Of a DNA stretch of 64,000 nucleotides, positions 22,135 to 35,700 are shown one piece after another. Position 1 is the stretch's first letter. The number at the start of each line of letters is the position of its first letter. The notes under the pieces are model-generated. The model was not told the DNA's origin, made no database searches, and was given only the letters and a program-made list of their open reading frames with translations. This stretch comes from Pachyseris speciosa (lineage: Eukaryota > Cnidaria > Anthozoa > Scleractinia > Pachyseridae). A program made the position numbers and the translations under genes. The DNA lies in NCBI GenBank assembly GCA_016490735.1, contig JAEMWC010000616.1:238501-302500 (forward strand), written 5' to 3'.

Positions 22135-23656
22135 GGATTCGATTAGCTGACGTTTCGAGCGTTAGCCCTTCGTCGGAGCGAATCGAGGAATTGTGGGTTG
22201 TGTATGGTTTATATACAGAAAATGGAGCTACGCTATTGGTGGTAACATGGTAACGTGAAAAACAGGAATAAATTAATTGAATGAAAAGCGTTCGTTGATA
22301 CCGTGGGGATTAAGAGTGCCAATTTGAAAGATAAGTTTTTGCTCGAGATTTTTACGGCTTTCCGTGGTACCTTGATGTAGGGAAAGGCCGGAGATCGACA
22401 TGTGTTCTTTGGAATGGTTAGGAAGATTAAAATGCTGAGCGACAGGTTTGGATGCGTCTTTGTCATCTTTCTCAACATCACGAAGATGTTCTCGGAATCG
22501 GTCACCTAGTCGTCTTCCTGTTTCGCCGATGTATAACTTTTTGCATAATGTGCAGGTTATGCAATAGATAACATTTGCGGAGGTACACGCGAAACGATCA
22601 GTGATCTTAACAGATCGCTTAGGGCCCGATATTTTGTCAGTGTTTTGAATGAAAGGACAAGTTTTGCATCGCGAGCGCGCGCATTTAAAAGTGCCAGGTT
22701 GTTCAGTCGTTTTGAATGCGCTTTTAACTAGAAAGTTACCTACATTTTTGTCGCGTTTGAATGAAATCAGCGGTGGTTCCGAAAAGATTCTAGCAGTTTC
22801 TGGATCATTTTGCAGTATCTTAAAGTTATTAAGAATGATGGCTTTAACTGGGTTATTATGCGGGTGAAATGTGAGGGTGAATGGAATTCTGTCATTCTTT
22901 TCGTTTTGTGACGTCTGTAGTGCTGACTGTTGATCAATCTGCTGAGCGCGGTGATGGCCCGATTGAACTACAGAATCAGGATAGCCACGTTTCTCGAAAA
23001 AATGGGACAATTTTCTCTGATTTGTTGGAAAAATCAGAGTCATCACTACATAGACGTCGAAGTCTAAGAAATTGAGAATAGGGAATGGCGTTTTTGACAT
23101 GAGATGGATGTGAAGATGAATACAACAAATAACTGTGAGAATCGGTGGGCTTGTAGTGCACCGTGGTACATAAACCGTTGCCGCTGATAAAAACTTTGAT
23201 ATCAAGAAAGGCTAGGGAAGTTTCCGAAATTTCCCAGGTATATTTTAGAGCCGGATGAAAGGAATTAATGGCGGTTATAAATTGATTGATTTCCTCCTTG
23301 CTAGACGAAATTGCGCCGATACAGTCGTCAATGTAGCGACCGTAGAGTTCAGGTTTAGGACCGTTGTACTGATTGAAGAATTGGTACTCGACGTACCCTA
23401 CAAAAACACTGGCAAAATATCGGGCCCTAAGCGATCTGTTAAGATCACTGATCGTTTCGCGTGTACCTCCGCAAATGTTAATCCCCACGGTATCAACGAG
23501 CGCTTTTCATTCAATTAATTTATTCCTGTTTTTCACGTTACCATGTTACCACCAATAGCGTAGCTCCATTTTCTGTATATAAACCATACACAACCCACAA
23601 TTCCTCGATTCGCTCCGACGAAGGGCTAACGCTCGAAACGTCAGCTAATCGAATCC

Positions 23657-23687
<31 letters not shown>

Positions 23688-23719
23688 CGTTGATAAACCA
23701 AATTTTCGCGTTTCACTCC

Positions 23720-23762
<43 letters not shown>

Positions 23763-26700
23763 CTATTCAGAAGAGCGTAGGAGACTACTACAACTAGGGA
23801 CAAGAGCTTTTTTTGCGCACTGCATTTCAGATCAATCTTTCACAAAGTTAAATCGTTTACAATATTTTTGAGAAAGGGGAAAAAAGCATTATATTTTATA
23901 TGGGTGGAGATCTGCCGGTATCATGGACACTGAAAAGACGCTCAAAGTGGCAAGTTACGTTCGGGGACAATTCCACGCTCATTGTTTGTATTGCGGATTT
24001 TTACACTTGGGTGTTAAAAATAAATTTTTTCCTGTTGTCTCAACTAATTCTGCATCTTAGTGTAAGCAGGGGCGTAGCTACCTGCACGCACGGACGCACA
24101 TACGTACGTAAGTTGAAAATATAAAATGAAATGAAACAACAACAACAACAACAATCTTGATTATTTACACCTTTCTCTACAATTAGCGTTACATTTTTTA
24201 AAGGAATTTAGATCTGTAAAAAAAGAAAAGAAAAATGAAAGCTAAACTATTACAATTTAAAGGTGTCTAGGGGCTAAATAAACTAACGTTTACCAGTTAG
24301 TCCCTAGCTAAGGAAAGGTAATTAAACAAATTGTAGCAGCTACGACAACAACAGATACACACATTTAAAAACTAAGACGAAAAAATAAGCACATATAGGC
24401 AGTCGTTGGCATGATTTTACTTACTGGATTGAGTTTTAAGAAGGAATTCTTTGAATTTTCCAGGAAAGGTAAAAAAATAAGCAACAAAAATTGAATAAAA
24501 TAGCAAATGTATAACATCTCAAATTACAGATCATCACATTACCGTTGACACTGACAGAATGCTAGAGCTGGATGAAGAAACCGAAGAACCATTTGGGTTC
24601 AAATTTTGTGTTATGATTATATGGGGCTAAAAAAGGGTTTTCCGTTATGTCGGATGTGAGGTTGTCTTAGCTAGTCTTGACACATGTGCCTAAACCTAAG
24701 AAAATTGACTTAAATGAGGTCATTACGGAGTTTGCTGGAAAGAAAGACAAAAAAATTAGCTCTGTACCTGTAACGGAAACCCATTGTAACTTTTAGGAAA
24801 GTTATCTACGGTAATATTTTACGTAGGCTCAGGATTTGTGTCGGTTGGGAAGAGATTCGAAAAATTTCCTTGCTTACCTGTGGAAAAATCCTGGCTACTC
24901 CCCTGGCAAGTCGCGTTAATTTCCATTAGTTTGAAATTTTAGCACGTTTTTCGCGTTAATTTCTTTTATTGGAAAGTAATTTTTGCTTCAATTCGCGTTT
25001 ATTTCGAATACCTTACTAAACACGAGCGTTAAATTCCTATAATAAGGTAACTTGGGAAATATAGATAATGTACGAAAAGAGCTCAGATCAAAATGCTGAA
25101 TAAATATCCCAAATGAAATGGTCGCTCAATTATATTCTCTTATTCTCCTTTTCATCTTAAAGATTTTTGTTTACAGCCTAGATTTTTCGAAGACGAGCTA
25201 GAGGACACTACTATCTCGTCGCATGACAAACTCCAGCCAGACTCGGAGACAAAAACTGACAGTGTATTGTGGTTAATTATTTTACGCCTTTTGTTCTTTG
25301 CCCTCGTTTTTATTTATTTATTTATTTATTTATTTTTGTTTGTTTTTTGTAGCAGCATCCACTGATTCCTACCATTGTTCCCACTGCTGGTGGACGATCT
25401 GAAAGTGGTATCTCCTCAACGGAAGGTTAGAAACTTAGGTATAGCTAATTTTATGCAGTGAGCATGATGTGTGGATCTCGAAATTGCTCGAGTTTATGCA
25501 CAGTCACATGAAGACTACTTGTTTTGATGTTTTTCTCATGCGACATTCTAGTTGATGGCGGCAGTTTTCTGATCAACAAGGGCTTCGTGACTGATTATTT
25601 CATTCCTTAAAAAAAGCAAGTTAAAAGGAATTAGTAATAGCGTGAGAAACCTCGCGTAAAGTTTCTTTTTTGTAGGTGGCAGTCTAATCATTCTAAGACT
25701 TGTAATGGTAATTGGAATAATACGTCTTTGCAATGGAATTTAGACAAAATTTAGACAAAACTTGTAGTTACAGTCTTAGTGCAATGATTATGTAATTTTG
25801 GTAGTAGTTTCAGAGTCTGAACTGTGACTCAAAATTCTGTTGTTCTTGCCCGCGATCTTGAATTCCTTGACAATCTTTTAGAATTGTCACAAGCACAAAT
25901 CTTACTTGTTAGTACGAGTTTAAAGGGGCCATGTTGCGGTTATTTTATGGTCTTTGGAGCAAAATTCAGGTTAATTTATGACTAAGAACATTTTTATACA
26001 CAAGTTGGTCTTAGATCTCCAACAGAAAGACAAAAAGTTGGGTTTTTTTTTAAAGAAGACCAACGCATATCGGCTTATCATGGTTCTTATTAGACAGGAG
26101 AGCTGAAACTTGAAAAACCGTGGCCCACTTTTTTTCAAATCACAATCCGTTTCCATCCTGACCATCTGCAGCCAAGGAGTCTTATCTTTTATTTGGCTGC
26201 ACTAGTAGAATAGTTTTGAACAAAATTGGAGCATTATTTTGAGTTAGCACCGAAAACGATGCAGGCAACCAAAACATAACTGTTCAAAGTCGTGAAGGTC
26301 ACAGTTGTCTCCTTTTCATCATCTTCTCCGTCAAACTTTTTTGTGATCAGGGGCCGGTTCCTGACAGGTGTAATAACTCTATTCCAGGGATATAAATCTG
26401 CCTTATTCCAACAGGTATTCCTGGAATAAGGCAGATTTATTCCTGGAATAGAGTTATTACACCTTTAATTTCAGGAACCGGCCCCAGTAATCTAAGATGT
26501 TTCAAATATGTGCTTGCCTTTTTTTAGATTCCTTTATTTTCCTTTTGCCACTAGTTGACTTTTCCTCAATATTTATTCCACTTTTGATTGGATGTGTTTT
26601 AACTTATCTGTACACTGCGAAGAATTAACACTGTGATCTGTAACGTTATCGTTTTTATTGTTAACCTGATTTGTTGTGGCGCCTTAATTAAATTTATATC

Positions 26701-29700
26701 TTGATCAGAACATTGTGACTAACTTGCTCTCTATACCTCTAACTTAATTTCAATAAAGAGAGCTTATCTCTACCAATCGACGTGGCTCGTGTTCTACGAT
26801 CTCAGCCCAGTTCTCTCGGCGAAGAAGCTTCTGTTACAATTCATCCAAACAAGGGACCCATAGAGGTAAAATAGTGCTATTAAAATGTCTCCTAAGTCAT
26901 AAATAAAATCATTAAAGTGCCTATGAAGCGAAATTTGTTTCTCGCTAATTTTAAAGTTTAATCCATAAAACTCAACATTTATTTATTTTATTTGCCACAC
27001 TAATTACAAAAATATAGGAAAAGAAGAGAAAAAAAAAGAAGTGGCGAGGAGACCTAACAGAAACTATAGGAGCTTATGAGAGGTTAGGCCTCCTCGAACT
27101 ATGAGCTAGAGCTGTTTCACATCAATTGAAGAAAAGAAGGCGAAAAGTCGAAGATGGAAAGATTTATAAACTGTTTTCATACTTACTCAATAATTTAATC
27201 TTCAGTTTTTTCTTAAAAGAGGAGAGGGATTGAGAGTTGATGATCTTGTTGTCAAGTGAATTAAAAAACTTAGGCCCTTGAAAAAAGGGCGAGAAGTTTT
27301 TCGTGTTTGTACGACAAAACGGTAGACGGTAGGCCTGGGAATTTCTTGTATTGTAAGAGTGGAATTGATTGCTTTGAGAGAAATTGTTATTAAACTTTGG
27401 AGGTAAGAATGAATTTTTGCAAGAATACATAAATTGGCCCAGTTGAAGCAAATGGATATCATTAAATTTTAGTATACCGAGGTCCTTAAAGATGGGGTCA
27501 GTATGAGCATTAAAATGTGATTTATTAATAATTCTAATAATGCGCTTTTGCAGGATAACAAGGCGGCGGAGATTAGTTTTATAGGTCGAAGCCCAAACGA
27601 TATTGCAGTAGTGAAAATAAGGATAAATTAAGGAATAGTAGAGCATACGTAAAGACGCTTTAGGAAGAAAGAAGCTGCATCTAGATATTATACCGACTGA
27701 CTTCGCAACTTTACTTGCAACGTGAGATATTTCCGACTTCCAATTTAGGTTTTCATCCAAAATTACGCCTAGAAAATTTGTCTCCTTTACTTTAACAATA
27801 TTTTGATTATCTATACTTATTTGAATATTACAAATTGAACGCTTTTGTCTTGGTTTAAAGACCATAAATTTAGTCTTTTTAAGATTTAGAGAAAGCTTGT
27901 TTGCTTTAAACCAGATTGACAGTTTGTCCATCTCCAAGTTTAACATATCTGAGAGATAGTTCAGATCTTTATGTGACATGAATACATTGGTATCGTCAGC
28001 GAACAATATCAGATTTAATAGATTAGAAGCATTGTTGATGTCGTTAATGTACAGTAAGAAAAATAGTGGTCCGAGGATGGAACCCTGAGGGACCCCACAA
28101 GAGATTTCATTTCGTAACGAACAATGGCCATTATATTCAACATATTGCTTTCTGTTTGAAAAGTAACTTCTTATCCAGTCCAGCGCTAAGCCACGAATAC
28201 CGTAATGTTCGAGTTTATCAAAAAGGATGATATGATTTACAGTGTCAAAGGCTTTTGAGAGGTCAAGAAAAATACCTACGGAAAATTCACCTCGGTCAAA
28301 GGCAGTGGAGATCTTATCATGCAAGTCGATTAGCGCGAGTGCAGTGGAATGATTTTTCCTGAAGCCGTATTGGTTACTACAGAGGATGTTGAAGTTCATC
28401 AGATATTGCATTAAACGATTATAGATAACTCTTTCAAAGAATTTTGAAAAGCTGGGAAGCACCGAGATAGGTCGGTAGTTGGTGAAAAGCGACTGATCAT
28501 CAGATTTAAAAATAGGTATCACGCGAGCGATTTTCATTTCATCGGGAACAATACCATGCTGGATTGACAAGTTTATGATATGGGTGAGTGGTTCAGAAAC
28601 AAGTAGAATGGACTCCTTATGACTGTCATTGGAATCTGGTCGTAGCCAGCTGCTTTGCCTGGAAGAAAAGTTTTCGCAATCTCAGTGATCTCATCTTGAG
28701 TTGTAGGGTTGAAGAATATTGACTGTGTAAAGGAACCATTAAGAAAACAACGGTGTGAAGCTGACGACTGTATACCCCTAGCTAAATTAGGACCGATGCT
28801 TGAAAAATAACTACAAAACTTGTTGGCAATTTCGACAGGATCAGTAACTTCACGATTATCAGCTTTAAATGTTGAGCATCTATTGGAATTTCTTTTGCTT
28901 CTGTTTAGAATTTCATTTAAAACTTTCCAAGTAGCACGAGTATTAGATTGAACGTTATTCAATTTCTCCTCGTAGTAAAGACGTTTTGCTGCCCGCAGAG
29001 AATGATTTAATTTGTTTTTATAACTTTTGTAAACTGATTGACGATCCATTGTTGGATTTCGCAGATATTTTTTATAAAGCCTATTTTTCTTCCTAATACA
29101 CTTAATAAGCGCATTGGATAGCCACGGTTTATTTAAACGACACTGTTTTCTGGTTAATTTCTTTACAGGGAAGCACACATTATAACTTTCAGAATACTTC
29201 TTTATAAAGTTATTACACGCGTTTTTGGGGTCATGATAACCATCAAGGGAGGACCAGGTAATTTGTTTTAGCGTTTCGAGAAAACTCGCTAAGTTTTCTT
29301 TATTATTGTCTCGAATGACCACTGGGTCATGAGCGTGGCTGTTGGAAGAGTCATTATTTGAATGAATCGAAAAAACAGGTAAGTGATCAGAGATATCAGT
29401 AATCAATAAACCACTTCTCGAGTGATCAAAAAATGTGTTTGCGAAAATGTTATCTAGCAATGTTGCGGTGTGAGAAGTTATTTGGGTGGCACGTGTTATC
29501 ATGGGAAAAAACATATACGAGTGCAATCCATCAAGGAATTCGCCAGTGTTTTGGTGATGTTGAAATTTAATTAAATTCAAATTGAAATCACCCATAATAA
29601 AACATATTTTGTTCTCTCTAGAGATTTTCGCTAACAGATCATTGTGTTTTGACACAAAGTCACCAACTCTCTGATTAGGTGGCCTGTAAATAACACCACC

Positions 29701-32700
29701 GATAATATTTTTCCCATGGGGTCTTGATATTTCAATAAACAAAGATTCTGCAACATCAATATCATCAAAACTCAAGTCAGCGCGAATTTTAAAATCGAGA
29801 TTGTCAGAAATATATAAGCCAACACCACCACCAGTTCTATTTGGGCGATGTTTGTGAATAAAATTGAAACCATCTATGTCTACTGAATGGGAATAATCAT
29901 TTAGCCAAGTCTCAGAAACGCCAATTAAAGAGAACTTAATATTCAAGCATGTCAAAAGAATAGAAAGGCTGTTTAGATTTATACGTTGAAGACTACGAAT
30001 ATTTAGATGTAGAAGCGAAAAATCTTCATCACATAAATTATCATTTCTCAACATTTCGTTAAATTTATCTTCAATGTAGTAATCACAATGGACGTCGTCT
30101 GTGCAGAAATCAGGATCTATATCGTCAGAACGAGTTAGGGAAAGATTGTGACTTGAAAATAAAGGATCGTAATTTAGGCTGGAAAGTGTGTCAGGATCAT
30201 AACGAACCGGGCCATGTTGAAGTTCGTAAATTGCAAGGTTAAAACTATAATCGTCTAAAGCATTAAAAGGTAAAGTGTGATCAGGAATCGAAGCCATGGC
30301 TAATAAATAATAAACATATAAATACGTACTATAAATATTATAGAACGCTAAAGCACAAAACTACACAGCTACTTAACTGGGACGCTCAATTCTGTCTTTA
30401 ATAACCAGTCGGTCTAAAACGAAATAGGCTATTTTCCCGTTTCTTCTCGCTTCTTCAAACTTAGGACGCTGCTCTTCCCTCTTGTCAAGGATTTCTTGTG
30501 CCAGGTCTTCATTAACAAAAATTCCAGGGGGCTTGATTCTCCTTGCACTTCTGATGATCTGTTCTTTTTGCTTCCAATCGCGGAGGCGACAAACGATGGT
30601 CCTTGGACGTCTTACGGAGCCAGTTTTAGCATTTGCTCTTCTGCCGGCTCGATGAGCCCGCTCGATATCCGGTTCTTCATCGAGGTTAAGCTTCTCTTTA
30701 AGTATCTCCTTTACTTTGGTTTCGGTGTTGTCCCAAGTTTCTGCTTCTTCCTCTTGAATGCCGTCTATTCGAATATTACTCCTTCTACTTTGGTTCTCCA
30801 GATATTCGATCTTATCAGTGTGGTAATCGAGGGAACCGCACATCTTTTCAATCTCTTCTTCGACCTCATGCAGTCGGGATGAGCATGGTTTCAAGTCCTT
30901 GATATCTTTCTGGGAGAACTCGAGGCTCACCTTCAAGTCGCTAGTGTCTTTCTCGTAAATATCTAGTCTAGCTTTGATTTCTGCGACTTGGCCGATGACG
31001 GAATCTAGCCTTGCGTTTACGTTGGCCAACAGTGAGTCGAATAAATTCTTAAACATTCTTTCTTGCACTTTCAACAACTCCCTCAGTGTCGCCATTGTGA
31101 CAAGTTCAGATCCCGCGGAATCAGCTCCTTGAGTGCTAGCAGCCTTCGTGGTACGAGTTTCAGGCATAGTTAATTTAGTTAGAGTCGTAAATGGCAAATA
31201 GCGATAACAAAAATTGAGTGTAAAACAAGATTCACTAAGAAATTAAAGCAATTATCGCGGAGTAAGGAAAGTACGACCGTACGACACTCTTCGCTTCGCG
31301 TTTCCAAATATCACCTATCGCAATATCACATTCCAAAATTTGAGGTGCTCTTGATTAAAATTGGCGATTTTACAAGTGTTTGAAGTTGGGCTATTTTGCC
31401 CTCAAAAATGGCATTTGAAATCGCGTGGCCAAACAGACACGTGACAGTAACTGTGACGTAATTTTGGGGACAAGTATTCCAACTATTTCACTATATTTCT
31501 TAAGCGCACACACATTTTTGTACCCAAAATGACGTCACATCAAAGAATTTCGCGAATAAACTCGACCCAGACCCCTGACCATTTTTAAAGCAAAATAGCC
31601 CAACTTCAAACGCTCATAAAAACGCCAATTTTAATCACGAGCACCTCAAAATTTGAGATTCTTGCGTTTTTAGGGCATAGGCACTTTAACAATTCGTAAT
31701 TCGTAATTAATAATGTACTACTCTATATTTTCATGGTCAGGACTAAACATATATACCACTTAATACCAGGTACGTCAAAATGATTATTTGTATAAGTTTA
31801 AGTTATAAGTTGAAATGTTTGTGGCTTTCGTAAGGTTTATTTCGGTTGAACTGAACAAAGAATAGATTAAAAGATGAAGGGAAATACGGATGTTATTTCT
31901 ATCCGTCTGCAGCACAAATACATCACTTATTTGCCACCAGTGAAAGGATTCGTTACAGAGCACTGTACATGCAGGCTCCTGATCCCAATCTATACGCGAA
32001 GGTATAGGAGTTAGGTCAATCTGGTGCACATGAGGAGGGCCATTAGCAATCTTTTCTGCCATAGATTGCAAGGTGAAAAAGTAACAAAGACAAAACCTAA
32101 AAACAAATTAACCATTTGAATTTATTGAGATATGTCTTCCTGATGCTGAGACAAAGAAGACTTTCGGTACCTGGTCGCTAGCAAGGGGGGTGACCTGTCC
32201 TTTTTTTCGCTCAGGAAAGATTCGACTGCATGAGGAATTAGCTTGTTGTTAAAATCACCAAAGAAAATTAATACACCTGCTGTATTGATTTTTTGCTCAC
32301 TTGAATGTGAGCAGGGTGTGCAACTTAAATATTTTTGAATATGTGAATGATCATCGCAGCTATGAACACTACTTAAGCAGTAGTGAAAACAAAGCCTGAA
32401 AAAAATTCAGGCTTGTACGGAAGTCGAACCCATGACCTCTGCGATACCAATGCAGCGCTCTACCAACTGAGCTAACAAGCCAACTCTTACTGGGAGCTAG
32501 TCATTTTGATGGTTCGTAATACACCCGTGAGTGATGAATAAGTGAGAATGAATATATGGAAATCATATATTTGAACTGCAGATTAAAGAATGAATATGTG
32601 TATGTTTTTCAAAGTAAGTTTTTTTTTTATTTTTCGTTTTACAAACAGGGTGGAACTCCATTTAGCTTGCGACTAAATAACATCCAGCTCGGAGATGATG

Positions 32701-35700
32701 CGGTGGATTATTTATGGGCTGTGTTTGAAAGAAAACAAGTAGAAGTCGTGAAGCATAGACGAACTGCATCGTGGTTTGGAGAGACGCCAAGTAAGTGCTA
32801 GACATCTTTCAACCTATTTTGTGCTGAGTCTAATCCAGTTCGTCACAAGTGTGTTTACTTCTATAGTGGACCTGGCATAAAACTCACCTGTCGCAGGAAG
32901 AGAAAAGATTTCGCGGTTTTTATTTATCAAACGTCTCCACACTACGGAACCTTGAGCTACAGGTACAGTCGAACCTCGATTATCCGGAATTCTCGATTAT
33001 CCGGACCATTTCTTCTCGTCCCGTTGTTTTCATGAATATCAATAAGGTACCATAATAATTAATATTTCTATAGCGCAAATTAACGTGTATATATGATCAA
33101 ATGCGCTTTACAACTGAGCTATGTGAGCAGAAACAAATGATTCAAGTAATCATAACATGATAAGAACCCCAACTGGCCGGAGGCAAACCAGTTGGCTATT
33201 TACAAGGATGACGGAGGATTTGAACCAGGGACTACCCAGAACAACACTAGCTAGTGGCCAGGGCGGGATTTAAACCCGGGGCAACCGCATTGAAATTCAG
33301 CGCCCTAACCACTCGGCCATCCTGCCTCCCCCCCCCCCCCCCCCCCAAAAAAAAAAAGATTCCTAAAGATTCCTAAAACGCTATTCCTTTTAATTCTTTT
33401 TATTTAGGCACTGAAAAGTGCGTTTGAAACGGCTCTGTTTTTCTTTCAAACATCGAGTTTTCTAAGCCTGGCATGCGTTGTAAGCATAGTGCATTCCGGA
33501 GTTACGATTGGCTGAGACCTGTTTTGTTGCTAAGTGAAATTTTGGTTTCCTAATTAATTCATTTTTATCTCATTGATTTTCATATGTCAATTATCCGGAC
33601 TCTCCATTATCCGGACTATTCACTCCAGTCCCGTTGAATCCGTATAATCGAGCTTTGACTGTATTCCTGCATATTACAAAAGTATGTGATGCCATATTTA
33701 CACTTAGAGACAGTCAGATTGATACAGGGAGATGCGGCATCTAGCAAGCTTTCCACTGCGCACTTGATTAATGGCAACAGCAGACGAATTACACAATTCA
33801 CTGAGGGAAGGCAACGAAACAATGTAATTTATAAACCCGAAATGGTGATTTGCAGGTGTTTCCCACAACACCAAACTAATTATTGAATTCAGGATTTGCT
33901 TTGGCGTAGAATTGTCAGGCCGCCTGGCTAAGCAAGAGAAAATGAGGGACAGAGAGGGAGACGCCTAGTTTGGCCCTTGGGATATGTTAATTTCAGTTAA
34001 GTTATTTTTAGATGTCAGAGAAACGGAAGTCTGTTTCCCGAGACGTCCGCAAAGTCAGCAGGCGCGCTTGATCACAAGAAATTCAAAACGGCGTTCCGTG
34101 TTAAATTGCGCTTTGTTGACGAAAGTGAGTTTGAGAACCAAGGAAATGACAAATTTTGATCGAAATCCCGGAGTGGGATTTCAGCCGCAGCATAACACGA
34201 ACGCATGTTTGTAGTTTGATCACGTACGTTGATTCAAATCAACAAGATTGATTCACGCTGCCATTGTTCGGTGAATTAACATACATACGGTCAAATAGGA
34301 CTCCTCTGCGAACCCTGTGATGTCACTTCAAGCGATGGAAGCGACAGCGATTACAGTGAGGAAGACCCGACATTTCCAGGCGGCACAAGAGCAGCGAAAT
34401 CGACAGAGGAACAAAAACGGAAACGAAACTCTAGATGTAAACAAAGGAAAAACACACGTCCTACAGCGGGTAAAAATACCGATCCGAGCGCTGCATCGAC
34501 ATCGCGCAACTCGGCATCGAAGAAAGAAGACCAACAAATCGTGCGAATATGTGTATATGCTCACCAATAAAGAGCTGGATGACCTCACCATCAAGCTAGA
34601 GGAGAAGCGTCCCATGCGTTGCAATCTTGTATCAGCGGCTGAGTCAACAATACGTTTCAAAACATTACCATTCATTACGAATCGCATCAAACGCTTATTC
34701 AAGAAATACTTGATGTTCGGTGCAGCTCTTCAGCCTGCTTGCATTTCTTGACAGCCATGTTTTTCGACGCTTTAACCGCGATTCGAGGATTTCTTCATGC
34801 TGCTTTCCCACCCGGGTAAAAAGAAGCAGAGGTGTCATCTTTTGAGGCCACGGTTTTCGCTCGACGGCTGATCATAACGAAGCTTTCGCTTTCTCACTTT
34901 ACTTTGCGGTATGGAGTTATCTGAAACATTTTCGGCAATTTCTGGGGAATTCGTACCCGGTACATTTTCATTGCGGTCACTTTCAATATTGATTCCGAAA
35001 TATAGACGCCTGAAAATTCCACTTCAGAAAGCTATACTGAATATTTAACAGCCGCCATTACACAATGGCATGTTGACACGCTCCGATGACTTCTTATGAC
35101 GTGCTCAATAGTTGCGGATTTCCAGGGAAACTGACTTCCCTTTAACTTTAGTGAAATTCACATATCCCGGCCAACGCCCCTACTCTCCTTCTCTGTCCCT
35201 CATTTTCTCTTGGGCTAAGGTGTTAAAAATTTAACGGCGCTTGTTTGTGCATTCCGCTGTTTCTCACCGGCCTCTTGCGCAAATCACCTAGCAAACCTGT
35301 CTGAACTAAAGGAGGTAACTTTATGTATTTTAGAAAAACAAACTTCCAATTTGTGCCCGATGACGGAGAGCTTTCCTGACGTAAAAAAACGACCTTCTGT
35401 TTATTTTACTTTATTTTATTTTTTATTTCCTGCTTATTTACAAATTCATTTATTTTTTGTTTGTTTGCGTATTCATTTATCGTTTTGTTTATTTATTTTT
35501 AGCTGGGGACATTTTCGGAACGGTGTTAGTTACAGTTATGACACCAGATGGACATGAAGTTGGTGTAACTCAGTACACCTACGTGGATGAGGATGACGAC
35601 GCAATAGAAAGGGTAGTTAACAGCCCACGGTTGCAATGGGAAGTTTTTAATGAATTCAGTTCACAGCAGTCTACAAGTCAAGGAAGTGCAGAGAACAACT

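Larger units (their letters stand above)
22085..23706 (-). mobile_element. Penelope-like element, 5'-truncated and joined to an inverted copy of its own end
   Basis: The minus strand encodes reverse-transcriptase fragments with YIDD (RYIDDCIG) and a GIY-YIG nuclease ([19 protein letters not shown]), the two enzymes of Penelope-like elements. The terminal region 22085-22322 recurs inverted at ~23465-23706, and 22579-22649 recurs inverted at ~23395-23470. The right copy has a ~266-bp deletion joined at a TTA microhomology. Such inverted ends are typical pseudo-LTR arrangements of this class. Confidence 0.85.
21882..23787. mobile_element. TIR element with 8-bp target duplication, host of the Penelope insertion
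   Basis: TAGTCTCCTACGC (21882-21894) and its exact complement (23775-23787) are 13-bp terminal inverted repeats. They are flanked by the direct repeat CTACAACT at 21873-21880 and 23788-23795. An 8-bp duplication fits hAT- or P-type transposition. Its own sequence is only ~290 bp; the rest is the inserted retroelement. Confidence 0.8.
26975..31260 (-). mobile_element. Nearly full-length LINE (Jockey/CR1/L2 group)
   Basis: Minus-strand element with two ORFs (30373-31197 and 27164-30297) and a 3' tail ending in (AAAT)n near 26980. ORF2 has an AP endonuclease and reverse transcriptase. It lies antisense in the intron between exons 5 and 6. One single-base frameshift near 28620 is the only obvious lesion, so the insertion is young. 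Confidence 0.85.
26912..31693. mobile_element. TIR element split by a LINE insertion
   Basis: TTAAAGTGCCTATG at ~26912 returns inverted as CATAGGCACTTTAA at ~31676-31689. Just inside the right end is a second foldback, AAATTTGAGGTGCTC (~31336) facing GAGCACCTCAAAATTT (~31642), with GTTTGAAGTTGGGCTATTTTG blocks inside. The LINE sits between the two ends, so it entered an older DNA element. Confidence 0.6.

Noticed and set aside
32410..32481. A genuine tRNA-Thr(GGT) gene
   Set aside because: It is immediately followed by the hairpin and AT-rich tail of a SINE, without a terminator-only 3' flank.
34317..34751. 144-codon plus-strand frame as a host gene
   Set aside because: It lies inside a TIR transposon, overlaps another frame with better composition, and has no recognisable domain.
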